Positions 33,497 to 42,026 of a stretch of 45,379 nt of DNA are shown here, piece by piece. The translations under genes were made by a program, and so were the position numbers. Each line of letters starts with the position of its first letter. The stretch's first letter is position 1. The notes below the pieces were generated by a model that was not told the DNA's origin, did not search any database, and saw nothing but the letters and a program-made list of their open reading frames with translations. The DNA lies in assembly GCA_947476465.1 (NCBI GenBank), contig CANJQN010000032.1:1-45379 (forward strand). Direction: 5' to 3'. This stretch comes from Comamonadaceae bacterium (GTDB taxonomy: Bacteria; Pseudomonadota; Gammaproteobacteria; Burkholderiales; Burkholderiaceae_C).

Positions 33497-35269
33497 ATGT
33501 CATCAGCAGTACTGTCCAAGTCCCCCGCCGCCCATGAGGCCGATCTTCGCAACGGCGCCGAGATCCTCCTGGACACGCTGATCGACCACGGCATCGACAC
33601 CATCTTTGGCTACCCGGGCGGCGCGGCGCTGCCCCTGTACGACGCCCTCTACAGCCGGCCGGCGCTGCGCCATATCCTGGTGCGCCACGAGCAGGCCGCC
33701 GTGCATGCGGCCGAGGGCTATGCCCGCACCACCGGCCGCATCGGCGTGGTGCTGGTCACCTCGGGCCCAGGGGTGGGCAACACCATGACCGGGCTGCTCG
33801 ACGCCATGAGCGACTCCATCCCCGTGCTGTGCATCAGCGGCCAGGTATCCACCGCCGTCATCGGCACCAACGCCTTCCAGGAATGCGACGCGCTGGGCAT
33901 GTCGCGGCCGGTGACCAAGTGGAACCACCAGCCGCGCACGGCCGACGACATCGCGCCCTCGGTGCGCCGCGCCCTCGAGGTGGCCTTGTCTGGCCGCCCC
34001 GGCCCCGTGCTGCTCGATGTGCCCAAGGACGTGCAACTGGCACGCGCCACGGCGGCCGCCGCGCCGGCCCACCCCAAGCGCAGCACGCTACCCCTGCCGC
34101 CGGCCAACGCGCTGCGGCAGGCCGCCGAGATGCTGGCCACGGCGAAGCGGCCGGTGCTGTATGGGGGCGGCGGGCTGATCAATTCCGGGCCGCAGGCTTG
34201 CGCCGCGTTCACCGAGCTGGCGCGCCTGCTGGATTCGCCGGCCACGCTGACCCTGCTGGGGCTGGGCGCGTTCCCGGCTTCAGACCCCCGCTTCATCGGC
34301 ATGCTGGGCATGCACGGCACGCTCGAGGCCAACCTGGCCATGCACCACGCTGATTTGGTGGTCAACGTCGGCGCTCGCTTTGACGACCGCGTCACTGGCA
34401 CGCTCAACACCTTCTGCCCGCACGCCCGCAAGATCCACATCGACATCGACCCCGGCAGCATCGGCAAGGTGGTGGCGGTCGACGCCCCGCTGGTGGGCGA
34501 TTGCGCCGCGGTGTTGAATGCGCTGCTGAAAGATCCGGCGCTGCAGGGCCTGGCCCAGGGCCGGCTCGCGCCCTGGTGGAAGCGCATCGACGGCTGGCGC
34601 GCGCGCAACAGCCTGGGCTTTCCCGACCGCCAGGATGTGATCCTGCCGCAGCAACTGGTGACTTCGCTGCAAGAGGCGCTGCGCGGGCGCGACGCCATCG
34701 TCTCGACCGACGTGGGGCAGCACCAGATGTGGGCCGCGCAGTACCTGCACTTCGAGGCACCCTACCGTTGGCTCACTTCGGGCGGCGCCGGCACCATGGG
34801 CTATGGCATGCCGGCGGCCATCGGCGCGCAGATCGCGCACCCCAAGGCCACGGTGGTCTGCGTCAGCGGCGATGCGTCCATCCTGATGAACATCCAGGAG
34901 CTGTCGACCGCCAAGCAGCACAAGACGCCGGTGAAGGTGGTTCTGTGCAACAACGGGTACATGGGCATGGTGCGCCAATGGCAGCAGCTCAATCATGGCA
35001 ACCGCCTGAGCCACAGCTGGAACGAGGCCCTGCCCGATTTCGTGGCCCTGGCCAAGGCCTTCGGCTGGGGTGCGCGCCGCGTGGAAGACCGTGCCCAGCT
35101 CGACGCGGCACTGGCCGAATGCCTGGCGTACGACGGCCCCTTCTTCCTGGACGTGGTGGTAGCCGCGCAAGAAAACTGCTTTCCCATGATTCCGGCCGGG
35201 CGCAGCCACCATGAGGTGATGCTGTCCGAGAGCGAGTGGTTCTCGGAGCATGCGGCCAACCCGGCTTGA
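33497..35269 (+). CDS. Acetolactate synthase large subunit paralogue (ThDP enzyme)
   Basis: A 590-residue thiamine-diphosphate enzyme with the three usual domains. FGYPGGAALPLYDAL leads to the catalytic Glu E65 (VRHEQAAVHAAEGYA); the central FAD-binding-type domain has LLGLGAFPASDPRFIGMLGMHG and GARFDDRVTG; the ThDP/metal motif is GDAS (458-461) ending at NNGYMGMVRQWQQ, the Trp-containing segment of true AHAS enzymes. It looks like a genuine acetohydroxyacid synthase, but no small subunit is adjacent and a second large subunit with ilvH is encoded at 42027. It may use that small subunit in trans, work alone, or serve a related 2-oxoacid reaction. It lies 24 bases after the MmgE/PrpD gene, and its stop faces the next gene convergently. 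Confidence 0.88.
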   Translation: MSSAVLSKSPAAHEADLRNGAEILLDTLIDHGIDTIFGYPGGAALPLYDALYSRPALRHILVRHEQAAVHAAEGYARTTGRIGVVLVTSGPGVGNTMTGLLDAMSDSIPVLCISGQVSTAVIGTNAFQECDALGMSRPVTKWNHQPRTADDIAPSVRRALEVALSGRPGPVLLDVPKDVQLARATAAAAPAHPKRSTLPLPPANALRQAAEMLATAKRPVLYGGGGLINSGPQACAAFTELARLLDSPATLTLLGLGAFPASDPRFIGMLGMHGTLEANLAMHHADLVVNVGARFDDRVTGTLNTFCPHARKIHIDIDPGSIGKVVAVDAPLVGDCAAVLNALLKDPALQGLAQGRLAPWWKRIDGWRARNSLGFPDRQDVILPQQLVTSLQEALRGRDAIVSTDVGQHQMWAAQYLHFEAPYRWLTSGGAGTMGYGMPAAIGAQIAHPKATVVCVSGDASILMNIQELSTAKQHKTPVKVVLCNNGYMGMVRQWQQLNHGNRLSHSWNEALPDFVALAKAFGWGARRVEDRAQLDAALAECLAYDGPFFLDVVVAAQENCFPMIPAGRSHHEVMLSESEWFSEHAANPA

Positions 35270-35297
35270 GTTGCCCATCACGCACGGGCACCGGCGA

Positions 35298-36470
35298 TCA
35301 GTTAGCGGCGCGAAACGGACTGCGCCCCTCCAGTTCGTCCATGTACTGCGCAACGCCCTGGCCTTCGCGGTCCAGGAAGCGCTCGACCGCGTCTGAAAAG
35401 GCTGGATGCGCCAGCCAGTGGGCGCTGTGGGTCATGACGGGCATCAGCGCCCGCGCCATCTTGTGCTCGCCCTGGGCGCCGCCCTCGAAGCGGTGCAGCC
35501 CCTGGGCAATGCACCACTGCAGCGGCTGGTAGTAGCAGGCCTCGAAGTGCAGGCAGTCCACCCGCTCCAGCGCGCCCCAGTAGCGCCCGTAAGCCACGCC
35601 CTGGTCGACCGCGATGAGGCTCGTGGCGATGGGTTGCTCGCCGCTCAGCGCCGTGAACATCGTCCATTGCTGGGGCATGTCGCGCGCCATGCTCTCGAAA
35701 AACGCGCGGGTGAGGTAGGGCGGGTTGCCGTGCTCGCGGTAGGTACGCACGTAGCAGCGGTAGAAGAAGTCCCAGTCGGCCGGTGAGATGGCCTCGCCCT
35801 GAGCCACGCGAAATGTCACGCCGGCCTCGGTGACTTTGCGACGTTCCTGCCGGATCTTCTTGCGCTTTTCCTGGGACAGACTGGCCAGGAACTCGTCGAA
35901 GTCGAGATAGGGGCGCGCCAGGGACGGGTGGGTGTTGAGCCAATGAAATTGCACGGTGTGGCGCGCCATCAGCCCCGCCGCCTCGCAGGCGCGGGCATCG
36001 GCATCGGTCAGGAACAGCAGGTGCAGCGACGACAGGGCCTCGGCCTTGCAATAGGCAAGCAGGGCCGTTACCAAGGCGGCGCGCGAGGCGTCGTCGCGGG
36101 CCAGCAGGCGGGCGCCTGGCACCGGCGTGAAGGGCACGGCGACCAGAGCCTTGGGGTAGTAGGACAGGCCGTGCTGCTGGTAGGCGTTGGCCCAGGCCCA
36201 GTCGAACACGTATTCGCCGTAGGAATGGTCTTTGAGGTAGATCGGGCAGGCCGCCTGAAGCTGCTCGTCGCGCCACAGCGTGAGAAACGAGGGCGTCCAG
36301 CCGCGGCCCGGCACGGCGCTGTGGCTGTCGTGCAGCGCAGCCAGATACTCGTGGCGAGCGAAGGGCGAGGGGTCGGTCTGCAGCGCCAGCAGCGCGTTCC
36401 AGTCCTCGCGGGCGATGCCGCCGGGCGAATCGAAGTGGCGAATGACATAATCGTCCAGACTGTTTTTCAC
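35298..36470 (-). CDS. COG3146-type N-acetyltransferase-fold protein (FemAB/GNAT-like)
   Basis: A 390-residue protein of the family annotated as GNAT N-acetyltransferase or peptidogalycan biosynthesis protein. It has the conserved stretches YGEYVFDWAWANAYQQHGL and YYPKALVAVPFTPVPGARLL, a basic region EKRKKIRQERRKV, and near the C terminus HFEACYYQPLQWCIAQGLHRFEGGAQGEHKMARAL. No signal peptide. Its enzymatic reaction is unproven. I place the start at GTG 36470 (VKNSLDDYVIRHF), 7 bases from the divergent nadE start; the frame remains open to 36509, but that would overlap nadE by 32 bases. Confidence 0.85.
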   Translation of the reverse strand: MKNSLDDYVIRHFDSPGGIAREDWNALLALQTDPSPFARHEYLAALHDSHSAVPGRGWTPSFLTLWRDEQLQAACPIYLKDHSYGEYVFDWAWANAYQQHGLSYYPKALVAVPFTPVPGARLLARDDASRAALVTALLAYCKAEALSSLHLLFLTDADARACEAAGLMARHTVQFHWLNTHPSLARPYLDFDEFLASLSQEKRKKIRQERRKVTEAGVTFRVAQGEAISPADWDFFYRCYVRTYREHGNPPYLTRAFFESMARDMPQQWTMFTALSGEQPIATSLIAVDQGVAYGRYWGALERVDCLHFEACYYQPLQWCIAQGLHRFEGGAQGEHKMARALMPVMTHSAHWLAHPAFSDAVERFLDREGQGVAQYMDELEGRSPFRAAN

Positions 36471-36477
36471 TGCGGGT

Positions 36478-38513
<2,036 letters not shown>

Positions 38514-38520
38514 GCGCGGC

Positions 38521-38537
38521 GCCTCCCCTGGGGAGGC
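38521..38537. terminator. Bidirectional terminator hairpin between glnB and the LOG-family gene
   Basis: GCCTCCCC and GGGGAGGC form a perfect 8-bp inverted repeat around a single base (effectively a 7-bp stem with a 3-base loop). It fills the gap between two convergent stop codons. The flanking sequence resembles the start of the dispersed repeat at 31151, so it may be a shortened relative. No strong T run is present on either side. Confidence 0.6.
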
Positions 38538-39122
38538 TCAGATTTGAGACAGATTCGACCGGTCGCGCAGGCCGGCATCCTGCACCAGCGCAGCGAGCAA
38601 GCCGGCCACGTCGTCGCCGCTTCGCACCAGCGACATCTGCCAGTCGTTCATGAAACCGGCCGCGACACTGCTGCGCAGAAAGCCCAGCAGCGGCTGGTAG
38701 TAGCCCGCCACGTCCAGCAGCCCCACGGGCTTGTCGTGGTAGCCGAGTTGGCGCCATGTCCACACCTCGAACAACTCCTCCAGCGTGCCGATGCCCCCTG
38801 GCAGTGCCAGGAAGGCGTCGGCGCGTTCGGCCATCATGCGTTTGCGCTCGTGCATGCTGTCGACGATGTGCAGCTCGGTGCAGTCGCGTTTGGCCCATTC
38901 GCGGTCGACCAGGGCCTGCGGGATGATGCCCACCACCCGTGCGCCCGCGGCCAGCGCTGCATCGGCCACTACGCCCATCAGGCCGCCGCTGCCGCCGCCA
39001 TACACCAGCTGGCCGCCGCGTTCTCCGATCCAGTGGCCGACCGCGCGCGCCGTGTCTGAATAGGGTTCGGCCACGCCGTTGCGCGAGCCGCAGTAGACGC
39101 AGATCGAAAAGGCTGGGCTCAT
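38538..39122 (-). CDS. LOG family (TIGR00730) Rossmann-fold nucleotidase
   Basis: A 194-residue protein related to plant LONELY GUY cytokinin-activating phosphoribohydrolases and bacterial nucleotide 5'-monophosphate nucleosidases. The start is SICVYCGSRNGVAEPY, the phosphate loop is VYGGGSGGLMGVVADAAL, and the catalytic/nucleotide motif PGGIGTLEELFEVWTWRQLGYH contains the PGGxGTxxE signature. It overlaps the dgkA stop by 4 bases and is the last gene of the sigma-factor block. In bacteria it probably removes ribose-5-phosphate from a nucleoside monophosphate. A lysine-decarboxylase label sometimes given to this family is wrong. Confidence 0.92.
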   Translation of the reverse strand: MSPAFSICVYCGSRNGVAEPYSDTARAVGHWIGERGGQLVYGGGSGGLMGVVADAALAAGARVVGIIPQALVDREWAKRDCTELHIVDSMHERKRMMAERADAFLALPGGIGTLEELFEVWTWRQLGYHDKPVGLLDVAGYYQPLLGFLRSSVAAGFMNDWQMSLVRSGDDVAGLLAALVQDAGLRDRSNLSQI

Positions 39123-39529
39123 GTCCAGAACCGCTGAACGCAAGCGGCCAGCCAGATGCCGGTGGCCAGCAGGATGCTCAGGAGCACCGCCGCGCTGCCC
39201 ATGTCCTTGGCCTGCTTGGACAGCGGGTGCCATTCGGGCCCGATACGGTCGATCGCGACCTCGATGCCGGTATTGAGCAACTCGACGATCAAGACCAGCA
39301 GCAGCGATCCGGCCAGCAAGGCGGTCTCGAACCAGCCTTGCCCAAGCCAGAACGCCGCCGGCAGCAGGACGGCGGCACAAATGGCCTCCTGGCGGAAGGC
39401 CGGTTCAGTCCAGCCGGCGCGCAGCCCGGCCAGCGAATAGCCGGCGGCATGCCAGATGCGGTTCAGCCCGGTACGTTGTTTCTGGGGGGGGACTTGGGGC
39501 ACGGCCTTGGTTCGGGAGGGCGTCGACAT
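39119..39529 (-). CDS. dgkA: Diacylglycerol kinase
   Basis: A 136-residue integral membrane kinase from the ATG at 39529 (MSTPSRTKA); an ATG three codons upstream is possible. It recycles diacylglycerol to phosphatidic acid in the inner membrane. Three hydrophobic helices and the family motifs are present: HAAGYSLAGLRAGWTEPAFRQE, the active-site region LIVELLNTGIEVAIDRIG, and KQAKDMGSAAVLLSI. It is slightly longer than the 122-residue E. coli enzyme because of a polar N-terminal extension. It overlaps the LOG-family gene by 4 bases. Confidence 0.94.
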   Translation of the reverse strand: MSTPSRTKAVPQVPPQKQRTGLNRIWHAAGYSLAGLRAGWTEPAFRQEAICAAVLLPAAFWLGQGWFETALLAGSLLLVLIVELLNTGIEVAIDRIGPEWHPLSKQAKDMGSAAVLLSILLATGIWLAACVQRFWT

Positions 39530-39572
39530 GAGCGCCATTCTCGCTTGGATGCAAGGCGCGGCCGTGTCGGCG

Positions 39573-40148
39573 CTACGTGGCGCTCACCAGGCGGGTGCCA
39601 GCCCAGGCGTCATGCCAGAACTGGCGTTGCGGATGAAACCGGCTCAGAAGCGCCCACACCAACACCCAGCCAACCGCCAGCACCGCGATCTCTCTCGCGC
39701 GCAGGCCGAAGGGGGCGATCACCGCGAGCGGCGGAAGAAACCAGATCCAGGCCAGGACGTAACGCAACAACGCGCGGGATGCCGTGACCGGACGGCCATT
39801 GAGGTCGACCAGGCGGATATGCCAGGTCTTCATCGCCAAGGTCTGCCGGCCGCGTGACCAGAACCCCGTGAAGTAGCCGCCGAACACCGCGAACACAAAG
39901 GCCTGCAGCAAGGGTCGGTTCGGGTCCATCGCGTTTTGCATCCGAAAGACGGTGCTGAACACGAAGCCGGCGACAAACACGACAGCGAATAGCAGGACGC
40001 CCTCGTAGAGCCAGCAGGCAATGCGCCGCCGAAGGCTGGGCGCAACAAGCGCAGGGTTGCTGGCAAGCGCCGGTGTGGCGGAAGATGTCACGGGGGGACT
40101 CGACCGCTCAGGGGGCCAAGGCGGAGGAATTGGACGAAGCGCCGTCAC
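39573..40148 (-). CDS. RDD family membrane protein
   Basis: A 191-residue inner-membrane protein. After a proline-rich N terminus comes the RDD opening (SLRRRIACWLYEGVLLFAVVFVAGFVF), a second helix near LLQAFVFAVFGGYFTGF, the loop GRQTLAMKTWHIRLVDLNGRPV, and a last helix YVLAWIWFLPPLAVIAPFGL. The function of RDD proteins is poorly known; some affect ion or small-molecule transport. The start is uncertain: GTG 40148 overlaps the DUF3106 gene by 41 bases, and GTG 40091 would lie after it. Neither has a clear ribosome site. Confidence 0.85.
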   Translation of the reverse strand: MTALRPIPPPWPPERSSPPVTSSATPALASNPALVAPSLRRRIACWLYEGVLLFAVVFVAGFVFSTVFRMQNAMDPNRPLLQAFVFAVFGGYFTGFWSRGRQTLAMKTWHIRLVDLNGRPVTASRALLRYVLAWIWFLPPLAVIAPFGLRAREIAVLAVGWVLVWALLSRFHPQRQFWHDAWAGTRLVSAT

Positions 40149-40770
40149 GAGCCGGCGGCACGATGCGCACGGGACGGCTGTCCGGACCGACGCGGGGTGT
40201 TGGTGCGAGCTTGCTGGAAGGCACGGGTTTCACCGCCGCTGCGGTGGGGGGGGCCTTGGGCGCCGCGCCGGCGGCGAGCTTGCGCTTTTGTTCCGGCGGC
40301 AAGGCCTGATAGGCCTCCCATTTGGATTTTTTCTCGTCCTCCGACAGTTGCTTGGTCTCGGCGAAATTCAGGCGAGCCGTTGTACGTTGCTGCGGGCTCA
40401 GGGCCACCCACTCGGTCATCCGGCTGTGCAGCGTGTCTTGCTCATCCACGGGGCGCTTGTCGAAATTGTGTGCGACCACCAGCCATTTGCGTTTCTGAGC
40501 CTCGCTGATGCCGCCCCAGTGAGCCGACAAAGGCATCAATGCGCGTTGCTCAACCGGCGTCAGGGCATTCCACTCGGCCCTGGTGGCGGCGCGCGGGGCG
40601 CGGGGCGCCTTCGGGGTTGACGCGGCGCCAACAGCCGGGGTGGCGGGCGCGGGCGGCAGTTGCGCCGCTGCCGGTATCGCGATGGCGCAGCAGGCGGCTA
40701 TCGCGATGCCGACCGACCGCAGGTGTGGCAAGACAGATGTCAAACGTAAGTTCACGCCCAAACGCGTCAC
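40108..40770 (-). CDS. DUF3106 domain protein, exported
   Basis: A protein of 220 residues from GTG 40770, or 215 from GTG 40755. The N terminus is a signal peptide (LRSVGIAIAACCAIAIPAAAQ) that predicts a periplasmic location. The body consists of repeated short helical units rich in Trp and Gln/Arg: TRAEWNALTPVEQRALMPL, EAQKRKWLVVAHNFDKRP, WVALSPQQRTTARLNFAE and KKSKWEAYQALPPEQKRKL. It then has a long Pro/Ala/Lys tail, which is probably disordered. Function unknown. It sits 4 bases after the DUF3619 stop, in the sigma-factor block. The repeat pattern recalls small periplasmic metal- or stress-sensing helical proteins such as the CpxP/Spy group, but this is only a resemblance. Confidence 0.8.
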   Translation of the reverse strand: MTRLGVNLRLTSVLPHLRSVGIAIAACCAIAIPAAAQLPPAPATPAVGAASTPKAPRAPRAATRAEWNALTPVEQRALMPLSAHWGGISEAQKRKWLVVAHNFDKRPVDEQDTLHSRMTEWVALSPQQRTTARLNFAETKQLSEDEKKSKWEAYQALPPEQKRKLAAGAAPKAPPTAAAVKPVPSSKLAPTPRVGPDSRPVRIVPPARDGASSNSSALAP

Positions 40771-40774
40771 GGGT

Positions 40775-41191
40775 TCATAGCCCGGACTTGAGATATTCGA
40801 GGAAGCCAGGGTCGGTGTAAGCCGAGGGTGGAAGGGCGTCGGTGAGCAGGGCGGCATCCACCTCGGCGACTTCATTGGCGCGGCGCTCGGACTGCAGGAC
40901 GCAGATCGTGACCAGGCCGGCGGCCAGCAAGACGACTGGGAGCGCCGCGGCGAGGCGGGACAGCAGGCCGGGGTGCTCGCCGCCGAGGGAACCAGCGCTT
41001 GCCCATGCCAGCCCAAGCACCGGTTGTGCCAGCGGGATCTTGCGCTTGGCAAGGGCTTGCTGGCGTGCCACGCGCAGCCGTTCAGTGATGTCGTGGGGCA
41101 AATTGCCCGCGCCATGCGAGAGGCGGGCCGCGACGCGTTGACCGAAACGGTCAGCCAGCCGGTGTGGACCCAATATGTTGTTCATGTTCAT
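40775..41191 (-). CDS. DUF3619 single-span membrane protein, possible anti-sigma factor
   Basis: A 138-residue protein. The first 75 or so residues are polar and basic (RFGQRVAARLSHGAGNLPHDI, LRVARQQALAKRK). One membrane helix follows (LAAALPVVLLAAGLVTICVL, about 82-101), then a short acidic tail of about 35 residues. This topology, cytoplasmic N terminus plus one span, together with the 4-base overlap with the ECF sigma gene, is that of many anti-sigma factors, although no known anti-sigma domain is recognised. DUF3619 itself has no established function. The start ATG at 41191 is fixed by the overlap (ATGA); a second ATG at 41185 is possible. Confidence 0.82.
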   Translation of the reverse strand: MNMNNILGPHRLADRFGQRVAARLSHGAGNLPHDITERLRVARQQALAKRKIPLAQPVLGLAWASAGSLGGEHPGLLSRLAAALPVVLLAAGLVTICVLQSERRANEVAEVDAALLTDALPPSAYTDPGFLEYLKSGL

Positions 41192-41757
41192 GGCTTGATT
41201 CCCAGCGCCTTCAACGCTTTACCGAGGGCCTGGACCGCCCGTGAACAGTGCGTCTTGACACTGCCTTCCGAGCAACCCATGGCCGCCGCAGTCTCGGCGA
41301 CGTCCATGTCCTCCCAGTAACGCATCAGGAAAGCCTCTCGTTGACGCGCAGGTAAATCCTGTATCTGCAATTCGATCAGATGCAAGATCTGGGCCCGACT
41401 TGTGACGCTTTCGGCGCTCTCTACGCGCTGCGACTCGTCAGTGTGCAGATAAGTTTCAAGAAGATCGAAATCTCCTGCGTCGTCGCTGGAGCCCTCGAAA
41501 TCACTGAGGTTGGAAAAATGCGCGTTGCGCGTTTTCTTGCGCCGGAACCAGTCGAGCGTGCAGTTCGACAGGATCCGCTGGAACAGCATCGGCAGTTCAT
41601 TCGCCGGCTTGTCCCCATAGTGCTCGGCCAGCTTCATCATGCTGTCTTGCACGATGTCGAGCGCAGCCTCTTCATCACGCACGTGATAAACGGACCGCTT
41701 GAACGCCCGCTTCTCGACGCTCTTGAGGAAATCGGAGAGTTCTTTTTCGGTGGCCAA
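41188..41757 (-). CDS. ECF-type RNA polymerase sigma factor
   Basis: A 189-residue sigma-70 family factor. Region 2 covers about residues 10-80: FKRSVYHVRDEEAALDIVQDSMMKL, then MLFQRILSNCTLDWFRRKKT. Region 4 is near the C terminus, with LPARQREAFLMRYWEDMDVAETAAAMGCSEGSVKTHCSRAVQAL, including the helix-turn-helix. An acidic linker joins them. It is the first gene of the minus-strand block sigma, DUF3619, DUF3106, RDD, dgkA, LOG. It may respond to an envelope signal, inferred from its membrane and exported partners. It is divergent from ilvI over about 270 bases. Confidence 0.93.
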   Translation of the reverse strand: MATEKELSDFLKSVEKRAFKRSVYHVRDEEAALDIVQDSMMKLAEHYGDKPANELPMLFQRILSNCTLDWFRRKKTRNAHFSNLSDFEGSSDDAGDFDLLETYLHTDESQRVESAESVTSRAQILHLIELQIQDLPARQREAFLMRYWEDMDVAETAAAMGCSEGSVKTHCSRAVQALGKALKALGIKP

Positions 41758-41867
41758 GGTGGCGTGGCTTGTCTTCTCGGGTGCCCGGTTTGGTGTGGGC
41801 TATCGTTCTCGGCGGCCGGCAATTATGGCATCGGGCCGTGCGGGCGCTGGGCGTGCTTGTGCTGCAG

Positions 41868-41876
41868 TGCGATAAT
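41868..41876 (+). promoter_or_regulatory. Possible extended -10 promoter for ilvI
   Basis: TGCGATAAT combines a TGn extension with a good -10 hexamer, and no clear -35 is needed for such promoters. The start point would be near 41883, giving a leader of about 145 bases before the ilvI start codon. Confidence 0.4.
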
Positions 41877-41905
41877 GCCCGCTGCAAGTCAAAAGGCAAA
41901 CGAGT

Positions 41906-41942
41906 CCTGATCCGGCGATGCGATCTGCCGCTCATGGTCAGG
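41906..41942 (+). promoter_or_regulatory. Possible hairpin in the ilvI leader
   Basis: CCTGA(T)CC and GGTCAGG pair with one bulge, and an inner CGGC/GCCG stem lies in the loop. It falls in the predicted ilvI leader. I find no leader peptide rich in Ile, Val or Leu codons, so classical attenuation is not supported. Confidence 0.22.
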
Positions 41943-42026
41943 TGCTCTAAGTTCCGATGCGGCCCCACAAGGGTTCGTCAAGGGGCACCCCACGTTTTTC
42001 GTCAGAGAAAAATCGAAAGGTTGATC

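Noticed and set aside
35270..35297. Possible terminator between the acetolactate synthase paralogue and the COG3146 gene (TGCCC/GGGCA)
   Set aside because: Short 5-bp stem with a 9-base loop; not supported.
41982..41999. GGGGCACCCC followed by a T run, a possible attenuator before ilvI
   Set aside because: The loop would have only two bases and the remaining stem is too short for a stable hairpin.
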